A stretch of 64,000 nucleotides of DNA from Acidobacteriota bacterium (GTDB lineage: Bacteria; Acidobacteriota; Vicinamibacteria; Vicinamibacterales; UBA823). The notes beneath the pieces were generated by a model. It searched no databases and was not told the DNA's origin. It saw only the letters and a program-made list of their open reading frames with translations. Where the stretch lies: positions 1 to 64,000 of the forward strand of contig PCAK01000033.1 of assembly GCA_002730525.1 (NCBI GenBank), read 5' to 3'. Positions 17,704-26,712 of this stretch are shown here, piece by piece. A program made the position numbers and the translations under genes. Position 1 is the first letter of the stretch. Each line of letters begins with the position of its first letter.

Positions 17704-18222
17704 CTACGAATCGGTTTCGACGACGCGCGTGACGGCCAGCTTGTCGCCGAGGCGACGACCGTCGGGGTCGACGAGGACGAGGACGATCTCGACGATGCCG
17801 ATCACGAAGGCGACCAGCGCGAGCGGAATCGCGACGACCAGCCCGATGATCGTGATGGCCAGCAGTTGCGAGATGCCGCCGAGTGCGAACATCCAGTTCC
17901 GCTTCATCGACGTGGCGATGTCCATCGGCGCACCGTCGATGCGGATCGGGCGGATCTTGACGAGCCGCTTGCCGATCGACCGGCGATCCATGAAGTCGAG
18001 GTCCATGCCGTCGCGCACCAGCCAGTAGGCCGTGGCGGCCAGGCCGCCGACGAGCGGGATAAAGCCGACGACCACGGCGATGACGGCGTCGATGGCCGCG
18101 GCAACGAAGCGCTTGCCCAGTTCGGCCTTCGGGGCGTCACCGCTGCCGGGGCCGGGCGGTGGCGCGGCCACCTCGCCCATCGGTGTCTCGCCGCCCGTTC
18201 CACTTGCAGTTTCGTCAATCAT
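17704..18222 (-). CDS. RDD family membrane protein
   Basis: 172 residues. A Pro/Gly-rich N-terminus precedes GKRFVAAAIDAVIAVVVGF, where the Arg and Asp of the RDD motif sit in the first helix. DRRSIGKRLVKIRPI is a typical loop, and the last helices carry DPDGRRLGDKLAVTRVV, which supplies the final conserved Asp. Three or four membrane helices are evident. RDD proteins are small integral membrane proteins, some linked to ion transport. The GH3 gene starts 9 bases downstream of its stop. Function not assigned. Confidence 0.88.
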   Translation of the reverse strand: MIDETASGTGGETPMGEVAAPPPGPGSGDAPKAELGKRFVAAAIDAVIAVVVGFIPLVGGLAATAYWLVRDGMDLDFMDRRSIGKRLVKIRPIRIDGAPMDIATSMKRNWMFALGGISQLLAITIIGLVVAIPLALVAFVIGIVEIVLVLVDPDGRRLGDKLAVTRVVETDS

Positions 18223-18438
18223 GGCTGTCTCCTCCCGGGACCGCGTCGGCGGTCAAGCCTATCTTATGGCATCTGCGCCGGGGCGGAGCGCGCCACGGCA
18301 GGGTATCTCCAGGAGCCGTTTCTGGCGGCGCTGAACCTTCCTCCAGCGCGACCCGTATCTCCCATGTGAGGCCGACGGAACGGGTTCGGCCGGCCGTTGA
18401 TACCGCTACACCGGGATTTCGACTAGGGAGGCATCTCC

Positions 18439-19029
18439 ATGAAGCGAGCAGTCTGGATCGTGGCATTGGTGCTCGGCGTTACGGCTCTGGGAGCCGGCGT
18501 GTGGGCGCAGAACGCCCAGTCGTCGACCACGCCGTGGCTGCACGTTCGGGTCATGGAGCAGGGCGACGACTCGGCCAACGTCAATCTGAACATTCCACTG
18601 ACCGCGGTGGAGGCGGTTCTGGCGATGATGCCCGAGCGGGCGATGGATCGCGGGCGGATCCGGATGAGCCGCGACTTCGAACTGTCGGTCAGCGATCTGC
18701 GGTCGGTCTGGGAAGCCGTGCGTGAGACCGGTGACGGTGAGTTCGTCTCGATCGATCGCGATGAAGGCCAGGGGCGCGTTGCGTTGAGCGGCGACGTCAT
18801 TCAGATCCGGTTCGATCGGCGCGCCGGCCGCGATGATGATTCGAGCGACGAACGCAGCGTCCGCGCGGAGATTCCGATCGCGGTCGTCGACGCGCTGCTG
18901 TCGGGCGACGACGATGTGCTCAATCTCGTCGGCGCGCTGGAGCAGCTCAAGGAGGTCCGCGGCGACCTGGTGCGGGTGACCGACGGTGACGAGCGGGTCC
19001 GCGTCTGGATCGACAACGAGCAGAGCTAA
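18439..19029 (+). CDS. Exported protein of unknown function with two similar halves
   Basis: 196 residues, starting at an ATG preceded by GGGAGG. A signal peptide (MKRAVWIVALVLGVTALGAG, cleavage near VWAQ) is clear. Two segments share a pattern of a beta strand, an IP-hydrophobic start and a helix: NVNLNIPLTAVEAVLAMMP and RAEIPIAVVDALLSGDDD. Each is followed by a strand ending in VSIDRDEGQ or VRVWIDNE. I do not recognise the family. It faces the DUF4097-like gene across a strong convergent terminator, and both may concern envelope stress, but that is speculation. Confidence 0.75.
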   Translation: MKRAVWIVALVLGVTALGAGVWAQNAQSSTTPWLHVRVMEQGDDSANVNLNIPLTAVEAVLAMMPERAMDRGRIRMSRDFELSVSDLRSVWEAVRETGDGEFVSIDRDEGQGRVALSGDVIQIRFDRRAGRDDDSSDERSVRAEIPIAVVDALLSGDDDVLNLVGALEQLKEVRGDLVRVTDGDERVRVWIDNEQS

Positions 19030-19085
19030 CACGCGGCCGCGCGAGCTTCGCTCGGTCCCTCCTCCGAGCGTCGCTCAGACCTGCC

Positions 19086-19139
19086 CCGTACAGGCGAAAG
19101 GGGTGGCGATCGACTCGCCACCCCTTTCGTCTGTACCGG
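19086..19139. terminator. Long bidirectional hairpin between convergent genes
   Basis: A perfect 15-bp stem, CGAAAGGGGTGGCGA (19095-19109) with TCGCCACCCCTTTCG (19115-19129), has a 5-base loop. The complementarity continues outward through CCGTACAG and CTGTACCGG with small mismatches. A stem of this strength between two convergent genes fits a bidirectional terminator. The A3/T3 in the stem gives only a short U-run. Confidence 0.8.
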
Positions 19140-19166
19140 CTCCGAGGACGCGGTCAGCGCCCGTCG

Positions 19167-20008
19167 CTACGGGATGGACCGCAGCCGGACCCTTCCGCGG
19201 TCAGATTCGATCAGCAGCTCCGGGCCGCCGCCGTTGATCGTGCCGCGAAAGTCTCGCCCGTCCATCGACTGCATCGTCATCGGAAAGTCGCTTTCGAATT
19301 CAGCGCGCCGTGACATGTCGGCGATGAGGGTCAACCCCTGATCCCCGGCGAGATCGATCTCGAGGTCGCCGCGGTCCATCTCGATCCGCGAGTCATCGTC
19401 GATCGCGACGCTTCGCATCGTGATGTCGGTGCGGTCGGCTTCGAGATCGATCGAGCCGGACAGGCCTCCACGCGGGAACTGTCACCGCGGTCGATCACGA
19501 TCTGGATGCGCCCGCTCAGGTCGCGCAGCATCGCCTCGCCCCGGTCGGTCTCGATGTCGAGGTCGCCCTCGAAGCCGGAGATCGTCGCCGGCCCGCGATC
19601 CGACTCGGCCACGAGCTGGATCCGGCGGGGCGCGCTGATCTCGAAGTGGATGAACGGGATGCTGCGCGAGTTGTCGTTCCAGCGGTCTCCCCGGTACGGC
19701 ACGTCCGAATAGTCGGGCTCGATCCGCACCGACGATCCGCTGCCCGACACGTCGATCCGTGTCGCCTCGACCGCCCGCCGCGCGTAGTCGGCGCTGACGT
19801 TCTGCGGCGCCTCGATCCGGGCGTGGACCTCGACTTCCTCTCGGTCCCAGGCCGTCAGCTGCAAGCTGCCCTTGCTGGCTTCGATCGAGAGGCGTCCTCC
19901 AGAGTCCAACTGGACCGTCTGCTCGAATACCCGGTTCTGGGCCATCGCGGCCAGCGGCAGCAGTAGTCCGCAGGCGACGGCCGCGGCCGTGATACGCACA
20001 CGAAGCAT
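19167..20008 (-). pseudogene. DUF4097-like exported beta-repeat protein, interrupted by a one-base frameshift
   Basis: The first part (from ATG at 20008) has a signal peptide (MLRVRITAAAVACGLLLPLA, then AMAQ) and then beta-strand repeats such as RLSIEASKGSLQLTAWDREE, DRGPATISGFEGDLDIETD and DRGEAMLRDLSGRIQIVID, the DUF4097/adhesin-like pattern. After DRGDSSRV the frame is lost. In the next frame it resumes with GGLSGSIDLEADRTDITM and runs to the TAG at 19167. The total length, 842 bases, is one short of 281 codons. The break lies within about 19464-19478, beside a CCTCC/GGAGG run. A consensus error is likely; real inactivation cannot be excluded. Confidence 0.8.
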
Positions 20009-20057
20009 GTCAAACCTCCCAATATCGCCCCGCCGGCTGGCGGGATCCCTGTGGAGT

Positions 20058-20081
20058 TTAGACGGAAACCCGGCCGTCTAA
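20058..20081. promoter_or_regulatory. Inverted repeat in divergent intergenic gap
   Basis: TTAGACGG (20058-20065) and CCGTCTAA (20074-20081) form a perfect 8-bp inverted repeat with an 8-base spacer. It lies about 50 bases upstream of the DUF4097-like start and about 90 before the gene on the other strand. It may be an operator or an RNA hairpin. No regulator is identified. Confidence 0.35.
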
Positions 20082-20169
20082 GGTTGCAGCGGGCTGCCGG
20101 CGGCCCGGACGATCGGTCGAGCCCCGGCGCCCTTGCAAAATCGGGAACGGCGCTCTAGCCTCATCCGTC

Positions 20170-21013
20170 ATGGCGGAGAACCCTGGACCGGCCCCCGCGG
20201 CCGGGGCACGGCAGACACTTATCGACGTCGACCCGCAGCGGCTGCTGATCTGGGTGGTGGCGACCTGCGTCGGTCTCGAGGTGGCGTTCGTCCTCCTCGA
20301 CTACCACGTGAACTACGGCCGCCTCGTCGACATCGGCGCCATTCGCCGGTTCTCGAACATCGCCCGGGAGGACGGCGTCGCGTCGTGGTTCGGCACCGCG
20401 CAGACGATGTGCGTGGCGCTCACCGCCTGGGCCATCTACGTGGTGGTCGGCGCCCAGCAGTTGCAGCAGTGGCGGCGCGTCGGGTGGCTGTGCTGGCGCT
20501 CTGGTTCTCGTACATGACCGTCGACGACGGCGCGCAGTTGCACGAGCGGATCGGCACGACGGTCAGCATCCTCCAGGAGGACGCCGGCAGCTCGGCGCTC
20601 GATCTGTTTCCGAGCTACACCTGGCAGCTGGTGTTCCTGCCGCTCTTCGGCGGGCTCGGCCTCTTCATGGCGGCCTTCCTCTGGCGCGAACTGCAGGACC
20701 GCCCGGCCCGGCTGGCCGTCATCGCCGCGATCGGCTGCCTCGTCGTCGCCGTGGGCTTGGACTTCTTCGAGGGGCTCGAAGAGGACCACGCCTGGAACCT
20801 GTACGCCGCGTTGCCGGTAGTTTCGATCTCGATACGTTCACCGAAGCGCGGTTTCAGCAGACTGCCTACGACGCACTCGACCACTTCTCGCGATCGATCG
20901 AGGAGTTTCTCGAGATGTTCGCGATGACGCTGCTGTGGGGGGTGTTCCTGCGGCACCTCACCACGCTGGGTGGCGACATCAACGTCAGATTCCGAGGGCG
21001 GTGGCGCGCCTGA
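20170..21013 (+). pseudogene. Integral membrane protein interrupted by two one-base frameshifts
   Basis: From ATG 20170 the frame encodes LLIWVVATCVGLEVAFVLLD and a second helix, then is lost after QQLQQWRR near 20485. The next frame continues with VAVLALWFSYMTVDDGAQLHER, two more membrane helices and LDFFEGLEEDHAWNLYAAL, and is lost near 20816. The third frame gives SFDLDTFTEARFQQTAYDAL, HFSRSIEEFLEMFAMTLLWG and a TGA at 21011-21013. Restoring one base at each site gives about 281 residues. Both sites sit in G runs (CGTCGGGTGG and CCGGTAG). The DDGAQLHER motif suggests a multi-helix membrane family of unknown function. Consensus error is the simplest explanation. Confidence 0.75.
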
Positions 21014-21029
21014 CCCTCCGCCGCCCCTG

Positions 21030-21995
21030 ATGCAGGTCATCGACGAAGCGACGCTACGTGCCCGCGTCGGTCCGGCGTCTGCGCTCGACGCGGTGGAGGC
21101 CGCGTTCCGGGCGCTCGGTGAGGGCCGGGTGACGCTGCCGCCGCCGATGGGGCTCGAGATCGCGCCGGTCGGCGGCGAGGTGCACGTCAAGGGTGCGTAC
21201 CTGGCCGGCGCGCCGGTCTTCGCGGTCAAGATCGCGTCGGGCTTCTACGCGAACGCCGAGCGCGGTCTGCCCAGTGGTTCCGGTCTGATGCTGGTCTTCG
21301 ACGCGTCGACCGGCTTCCCGCTGGCGCTGCTGCAGGATAACGGCTACCTCACCGATCTTCGAACCGCGGCGGCGGGCGCCCTGGCGGCGAAGCTCCTTAC
21401 CGCCGAGCCGCTGGGGAAGGTGGCGATCATCGGCAGCGGCCTCCAGGCGCGCTTTCAGAGTCGGGCCCTGGCCGACGTGCGTACCTGGCGGCAACTCGTC
21501 GTCTGGGGCCGCCACCTCGAGCACGCCGAGCGGTGCGCGGCCGAACTGGCCGAGCACCTGGACCGTCCGGTCGAGGCGGCCGAGAGCGCGGAGGCCGCCG
21601 TGCGAGACGCCGACCTGATCGTGACGGTCACGCCGAGCCGCGTTCCGCTCGTCGAGGCAGACTGGGTCGGCGACGGCGCGACGGTCATCGCGGTCGGATC
21701 GGACGGCCCTGACAAGCAGGAGCTGTCGTCGTCGGTCCTCGAGCGGGCCGACAAGGTGGTGGCGGACCGGATCGCGCAGTGTGTCGAGCTGGGCGAAATC
21801 CACCATGCGATCCGCGACGGCGTCCTGAGCCGAGAACGGATTCACGGAGAACTGGGTCAGATCGTGATCGGGGAGGTCGCCGGTCGCGAGGGGCGGGAGC
21901 GGATCGTCTGCGATCTGACCGGTGTCGGCGTCCAGGACGCCGCCATCGCCGAAGCCGCGTGGCGCGCGACCTGCTCGGAAACGCCTCCCGCTTGA
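21030..21995 (+). CDS. Ornithine cyclodeaminase / mu-crystallin family protein
   Basis: 321 residues from ATG 21030, the start matching the family N-terminus MQVIDEATLRARVGPASAL. The substrate-proximal lysine region reads HVKGAYLAGAPVFAVKIASG, and the nucleotide-binding part has KVAIIGSGLQARFQSRALA followed by a VVWGRHLEHAERCA strand. The end carries VCDLTGVGVQDAAIAEAA, as in family members. These enzymes catalyse NAD-dependent deamination of ornithine or reduction of cyclic imino acids. The substrate is not predictable from what I can see. It starts 16 bases after the frameshifted membrane protein. Confidence 0.9.
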   Translation: MQVIDEATLRARVGPASALDAVEAAFRALGEGRVTLPPPMGLEIAPVGGEVHVKGAYLAGAPVFAVKIASGFYANAERGLPSGSGLMLVFDASTGFPLALLQDNGYLTDLRTAAAGALAAKLLTAEPLGKVAIIGSGLQARFQSRALADVRTWRQLVVWGRHLEHAERCAAELAEHLDRPVEAAESAEAAVRDADLIVTVTPSRVPLVEADWVGDGATVIAVGSDGPDKQELSSSVLERADKVVADRIAQCVELGEIHHAIRDGVLSRERIHGELGQIVIGEVAGREGRERIVCDLTGVGVQDAAIAEAAWRATCSETPPA

Positions 21996-22055
21996 CGTTT
22001 CGAAGCGATTCCTTTGAGATCGTCGTCCACGGTACTGACTGATAGAGCGATTCGA

Positions 22056-23699
22056 ATGACGAAGCCTTTCTCTCGACGATGCCGGCCGGGCCTCACGTGC
22101 GCGGCGCTGCTGTTGGCGGCCAACCTGGCGTCGCCCACGGCGGTGTTGGTGCAGGCGCCCAGGCTGGTCGTCGTCCTGGTCATCGATCAGTTTCGGGCCG
22201 ACTACATCGAGACCTACGGGTCGCACTGGACCGGCGGGCTGCGCCGGCTGCTCGATGAGGGGGCCTGGTTCACCGAGGCGGCCTACCCGTACTACAACAC
22301 CGTGACGTGCGCCGGCCATTCGACGATCTCGACGGGCAGCTTCCCGGCGACCCACGGCATGATCGCCAACAGCTGGTGGGACAGGGAGGCGGCACGCCGG
22401 GTGCGCTGCACCTTCGATCCCGAGACGCCGGCCGTGAGCTACGGCGCCACCGAGGTGGAGCGCGAGGGTGAGAGCGCTCACCGGTTCCTGGTGCCGACCC
22501 TGCCCGACGAGATGCGGACGCAACTCGACGGCGTGCGGATCGCCACGTTCTCGTTGAAGGAGCGCTCGGCGATCGGGCTGGCCGGTCAGCGAGCTGACGC
22601 GCTGCTCTGGCTCGGCGGTGACGGTTCGTGGCTGACATCGCGCGCGTTCAGCCCAGCCCCGGTGCCCTTCCTCGCGGAGTGGCTGCGCGCGGACCCGCTG
22701 ACCGATGCCGTCGGCCAGGCCTGGGAGCGGGTGGGAGACCTCGAGAGCTATCTCCACGTCGATGATGCCGAGGGCGAGCGACCGCCCGCCGAGTGGGCCC
22801 GGGCGTTTCCCCACCCGCTCATCGGCGCGGCCGGTGCCGACCCGCAGTTCCTCGAACGCTGGAAGACGAGCCCCTGGTCCGATGCCTACCTGGGAAAGCT
22901 GGGCCGGGCAGCCCTCGACTCGCTCGCGCTCGGCCAGCGCGACAGCGTCGACTACCTCGGCATCGCGTTCTCGGCCCTGGACCTGGTGGGCCACCGCTTC
23001 GGGCCGCGCAGCCACGAGGTGCAGGACCTCCTGCGGCAACTCGATCGGACGATCGGTGAACTGCTCGACGCACTCGACCGCGAGGTGGGTGCGGGCCGCT
23101 ACGTCGTGGCACTGTCGGCGGACCACGGCGTCTCACCGATTCCGGAGCAGATGCAGGCGGAAGGCTTCGACGCCGGCCGGGTGCTGATGCGGCCGATCGG
23201 CGAACGGTTGGAAGCGGTGCTGGTTCCTCGGTTCGGTCCGGGGCCTCACGTGGCCGCCGTGACCGCGGGTGGTGTCTACTTCGCGCCCGGCGTCTACGAC
23301 CGGTTGACGGCGGATCCGCCGGCCCTCGACGAGGCGATCGCCGCGCTCGCCGGGAGCCCTGGTGTTGCCAAGGTCTTCCGCCGCGAGGCGCTGATGAACG
23401 GCGCGCCGGCCGATCCTGACGCACGTGCCGTGGCGCTGAGCTTCCATCCCGACCGCAGCGGAGATCTCTTGTTCACGCAGAAGCCGTACTGGATGAGCGG
23501 CGTCGCGGCCTCCCACGGGACCTCGAATCTCTACGATCAAGAGGTGCCGGTCGTGCTCTACGGCGCTGGGATTCAACCCGGCCGGTACCGTGGGCCGGTC
23601 ACGCCCGCCGACATCGCGCCAACGCTCGGCCGGATGATCGGTGTGACTCTGCCGCGCCCGGACGGCCGCGTCCTCACCGAAGCCCTCGCCCCCCGGTAG
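22056..23699 (+). CDS. PafA-like alkaline phosphatase, exported
   Basis: 547 residues from ATG 22056; an upstream ATG at 22014 is possible but gives an unlikely leader. A signal peptide covers roughly residues 1-33. Metal ligands and nucleophile are visible: VVLVIDQFRADYIETY (first Asp) and YYNTVTCAGHSTISTG with the Thr nucleophile typical of PafA rather than Ser. SALDLVGHRFGPRS and LSADHGVSPIPEQM supply Asp/His ligands, and GVAASHGTSNLYDQEVPV supplies the last His. PafA enzymes release phosphate from organic monoesters in the periplasm. The M48 peptidase gene begins 8 bases later. Confidence 0.9.
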   Translation: MTKPFSRRCRPGLTCAALLLAANLASPTAVLVQAPRLVVVLVIDQFRADYIETYGSHWTGGLRRLLDEGAWFTEAAYPYYNTVTCAGHSTISTGSFPATHGMIANSWWDREAARRVRCTFDPETPAVSYGATEVEREGESAHRFLVPTLPDEMRTQLDGVRIATFSLKERSAIGLAGQRADALLWLGGDGSWLTSRAFSPAPVPFLAEWLRADPLTDAVGQAWERVGDLESYLHVDDAEGERPPAEWARAFPHPLIGAAGADPQFLERWKTSPWSDAYLGKLGRAALDSLALGQRDSVDYLGIAFSALDLVGHRFGPRSHEVQDLLRQLDRTIGELLDALDREVGAGRYVVALSADHGVSPIPEQMQAEGFDAGRVLMRPIGERLEAVLVPRFGPGPHVAAVTAGGVYFAPGVYDRLTADPPALDEAIAALAGSPGVAKVFRREALMNGAPADPDARAVALSFHPDRSGDLLFTQKPYWMSGVAASHGTSNLYDQEVPVVLYGAGIQPGRYRGPVTPADIAPTLGRMIGVTLPRPDGRVLTEALAPR

Positions 23700-23707
23700 T
23701 CGTTCCG

Positions 23708-24952
23708 ATGAACACCTACGCGGTCATCATTCTCGTTGCGCTGGTGGGCGAGTTCCTCCTGTCACTGACCGCGGGCCTGCTGAACGTGCGCGCGATGTCG
23801 GTCGAGGTGCCTGACGAATTCCGCGGGCTGTACGACACCGAGCGCTACACGAAGTCGCAGGACTACACGCGTGTCCGCACCCGATTCGAACTGGTGCAGG
23901 GCACGGTGCTGCTGGCGGTGCTGCTGGCGTTCTGGCGGCTCGGGGGCTTCGGGTGGCTCGACGGCGCCGTGCGCGCGCAGGGGTTCGGGCCGATCGGTTC
24001 CGGCCTGCTGTTCGTGGCTGTGCTGATGGCCGCGCAGATCGTGCTGGGCCTGCCGTTCCGGGTGTACTCGACCTTCGTCATCGAGGAGCGGTTCGGCTTC
24101 AACCGAACGACGATGGCGACGTTCTGGGCCGACCGGGTGAAGGCGCTGGCGCTGACGGTGGTCCTGGGCGGGGCGCTGCTGAGTGCGATCCTCTTCTTCT
24201 TCGGCTGGGCCGGCGGCACCGCGTGGCTCTGGTGCTGGGCGCTCGCGACGGCGTTCATGCTGGTGACTCAGTTCGTCGCGCCGACCTGGATCATGCCGCT
24301 GTTCAACACGTTCTCGCCCTTGGGCGAGGGCGACCTGCGGGAAGCGATTCTCGGCTACGCGCGGGCGGTGGCCTTTCCGCTCGACGGCGTCTTTGTCATC
24401 GACGGCTCGCGGCGATCCTCGAAGGCCAACGCGTTCTTCACCGGATTCGGCAGCCACAAGCGGATCGCGCTGTTCGATACGCTGATTGCCCAGCAGACAG
24501 TGGACGAACTGGTCGCCGTCGTGGCCCACGAAGTCGGGCACTACAAGCGGCGGCACGTGCTCGAGCGGCTCGTGCTCGCGACGGTGCACACCGGCGTGAT
24601 GTTCTGGCTGCTGTCGGTGTTTCTCGAGCAGCCCGCGCTGTTCGCGGCATTCGGCGTCGCCGAGCCGTCGGTCTACGGCGGGCTGGTCTTCTTCGGCCTC
24701 CTGTTCACGCCGATCGAGCTACTGCTGTCCATCGCCGTCAACGCGCGTTCACGGCAGAACGAGTTCGAGGCCGACGAGTTCGCGGTGCGGACGACTGGCA
24801 GCGCCGGCGCGCTGGTGTCGGCCCTGAAGAAGCTGTCGGTCGAGCGATTGGCCAACCTGACGCCGCATCGGCTGAGTGTCGTGCTCGACCACTCGCATCC
24901 GCCGCTCCTCAGGCGGATCGCGGCGATGCGAGCCGTCGAGGCGCGCGGCTGA
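23708..24952 (+). CDS. M48 family (Ste24/CAAX-type) membrane metallopeptidase
   Basis: 414 residues with about six membrane helices. The zinc motif HEVGH is in VVAHEVGHYKRRH (near residue 280), and the third ligand Glu is in QNEFEADEFAVR. The Ste24-like N-terminal part has LYDTERYTKSQDYTRVRTRF and YSTFVIEERFGFNRTT, both characteristic of the CAAX prenyl protease 1 branch. FIDGS-like VIDGSRRSSKANAFFTGFG is also conserved. Bacterial members probably process membrane proteins as part of quality control. It lies between the PafA-like and M28 genes with short gaps. Confidence 0.93.
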   Translation: MNTYAVIILVALVGEFLLSLTAGLLNVRAMSVEVPDEFRGLYDTERYTKSQDYTRVRTRFELVQGTVLLAVLLAFWRLGGFGWLDGAVRAQGFGPIGSGLLFVAVLMAAQIVLGLPFRVYSTFVIEERFGFNRTTMATFWADRVKALALTVVLGGALLSAILFFFGWAGGTAWLWCWALATAFMLVTQFVAPTWIMPLFNTFSPLGEGDLREAILGYARAVAFPLDGVFVIDGSRRSSKANAFFTGFGSHKRIALFDTLIAQQTVDELVAVVAHEVGHYKRRHVLERLVLATVHTGVMFWLLSVFLEQPALFAAFGVAEPSVYGGLVFFGLLFTPIELLLSIAVNARSRQNEFEADEFAVRTTGSAGALVSALKKLSVERLANLTPHRLSVVLDHSHPPLLRRIAAMRAVEARG

Positions 24953-24975
24953 ATCCGTCCATCCGGGAGGCAGGT

Positions 24976-26649
24976 GTGGAAGCGTCGCGAGGGGCATCAC
25001 CCTTTTCGTCAGCATCGGCCAAGGCGCTCGTCGTCGCTGCCGTGCTCGGCCTCGGCGTGGCGGCGTGTCAGCCGTCCAACGACGCCGCGCGCAGCGGCAT
25101 CGCCGCGGAGTCGCTGATGGAGCACATCCGCGTCCTGGCGTCGGACGAGTTCGAGGGCCGGGCTCCGGGGTCGGCCGGCGAGGCCCGGACCGTCGCCTAC
25201 CTGACCGATCAGTTCCAGCAGCTCGGGCTCGCGCCCGGCAACCCGGATGGCACCTACGTGCAGGCGGTGCCGCTCGTGGGGATCACGCCGCGGCCCAACG
25301 GCGGTCTGGAGATCGCTGGCGGCGGGGCGACCGCGACCCTCGAGCCCGGCGCCGACTACGTCGCCTACACGAAGCGCGTCGTCGAGGAGGTCGAGCTCGA
25401 CGGCGAGCTGGTCTTCGTCGGCTACGGCGCGGTGGCGCCGGAGTACGACTGGGACGACTTCAAGGACGTCGATGTCAGCGGCAAGGTGCTGCTGATGCTA
25501 GTGAATGACCCGCCCGGCCCCGACATCTTCGGGGGAAAGGCGATGACCTACTACGGGCGGTGGACCTACAAGTTCGAGATCGCGGCGGCGCGCGGCGCGG
25601 CCGGCGCGCTGGTCATCCACGAGACCGGGCCGGCGGGCTATCCCTGGGAGGTGATCGGCAGCAGCCCCTACGGCGAGCAGTTCGATCTCGTCACCGAGGA
25701 TCGCAACATGGGCCGGGCGCGCGTCGAAGGGTGGATCCAGCAGGACGCGACGGCGCGGCTGTTCGAGATGGCCGGATTGGATTTCGAGGACGCCAAGCGC
25801 GCCGCCACGCAGCGTGATTTCGAGCCGATCGCGCTCGGCCTGACGGCACGCACGACGATCGTCAACACGCTCAGAACGGTCGACTCACAGAACGTCGTGG
25901 CGCGACTCGAGGGCTCGGACGCGTCCGACGAGAGCGTCTTCTACGTCGCCCACTGGGACCACCTGGGCCGCGACGCGACGCTCGCGGGCGACCAGATCTT
26001 CAACGGCGCGGCCGACAACGCGAGCGGCACGGCGGGGCTGCTGGAGATCGCCGGCGCGTTCGCCCGAGCGGGCGCGCAGCAGCGCAGCGTCGTCTTCCTG
26101 GCCGTGACCGCCGAAGAGCAGGGGCTGCTGGGGTCGCGCTACTACGCGGGGCAGCCGCTCTACCCGACGGCGCGGACCGTGGCGGCGCTCAACATGGACG
26201 TCCTGAACCTGCTGGGTCGGACCCGGGACGTGACCGTGGTCGGCATGGGCCAGTCGAGTCTGGACGACCTGGCAACGCGCCTGGCGAGGGACCGGGCGCG
26301 GGTGCTGCGGCCGGACCCGGAGCCCGAGAAGGGCTTCTACTATCGATCGGACCACTTCGAGTTTGCCAAGGTCGGCATCCCGGCCTTCAATCCGGACGGC
26401 GGCGTTGAGTTCTTGAGCGAGGACAAGGAGGAAGGTTACGGCCTCCGGATGCGCGAACAGTACACCGCCGAGGATTATCACCAGGTGTCGGACGAGGTGA
26501 AGGACTACTGGGATCTCTCGGGCGCCGTGGACGATCTCGATCTCTTCTTCGAGATGGGCCGCGAGCTGGCGAACAGCGCGGCGTGGCCCGAGTGGAGTGA
26601 ATCGAGTGAATTCCGCGCGGTGCGCGAGGCGGATCGCGACCAACCATAG
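24976..26649 (+). CDS. M28 family aminopeptidase lipoprotein
   Basis: 557 residues from a GTG at 24976 preceded by GGGAGG. The long open frame extending further upstream overlaps the M48 gene and is not used. The leader ends in a lipobox (LGVAAC). A PA-like insert (about 120-290) precedes the M28 core, where the zinc ligands are visible: VAHWDHLGRD, FNGAADNASGTAG, VTAEEQGLLGSRYY, NMDVLN and YYRSDHFEFAKVGIP. Members are exported aminopeptidases or carboxypeptidases acting on peptides. It ends in front of a hairpin shared with the convergent TPP gene. Confidence 0.93.
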   Translation: MEASRGASPFSSASAKALVVAAVLGLGVAACQPSNDAARSGIAAESLMEHIRVLASDEFEGRAPGSAGEARTVAYLTDQFQQLGLAPGNPDGTYVQAVPLVGITPRPNGGLEIAGGGATATLEPGADYVAYTKRVVEEVELDGELVFVGYGAVAPEYDWDDFKDVDVSGKVLLMLVNDPPGPDIFGGKAMTYYGRWTYKFEIAAARGAAGALVIHETGPAGYPWEVIGSSPYGEQFDLVTEDRNMGRARVEGWIQQDATARLFEMAGLDFEDAKRAATQRDFEPIALGLTARTTIVNTLRTVDSQNVVARLEGSDASDESVFYVAHWDHLGRDATLAGDQIFNGAADNASGTAGLLEIAGAFARAGAQQRSVVFLAVTAEEQGLLGSRYYAGQPLYPTARTVAALNMDVLNLLGRTRDVTVVGMGQSSLDDLATRLARDRARVLRPDPEPEKGFYYRSDHFEFAKVGIPAFNPDGGVEFLSEDKEEGYGLRMREQYTAEDYHQVSDEVKDYWDLSGAVDDLDLFFEMGRELANSAAWPEWSESSEFRAVREADRDQP

Positions 26650-26692
26650 GAACAACGGTTGACCCGATCGGACTTCGCCTACGGCTCGTCCC

Positions 26693-26712
26693 GGCAGGGC
26701 TGAAGCCCTGCC
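26693..26712. terminator. Hairpin between convergent genes (dispersed repeat family)
   Basis: GGCAGGGC-TGAA-GCCCTGCC is a perfect 8-bp stem with a TGAA loop, lying just before the stop codon of the minus-strand TPP gene at 26713 and 44 bases after the M28 stop. It belongs to the same GC-stem/TTCA-TGAA-loop family as other gaps here. Position fits a bidirectional terminator, though no T-run follows. Confidence 0.6.

Noticed and set aside
21054-23126. 690-codon minus-strand frame across the ornithine cyclodeaminase and phosphatase genes
   Set aside because: It runs antisense to two well-supported genes and has no recognisable domain.
23953-24975. Apparent 5' extension of the M28 peptidase giving about 898 residues
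   Set aside because: It overlaps the M48 gene in another frame, is Arg-rich, and the GTG at 24976 with its ribosome site and lipobox leader explains the real start.
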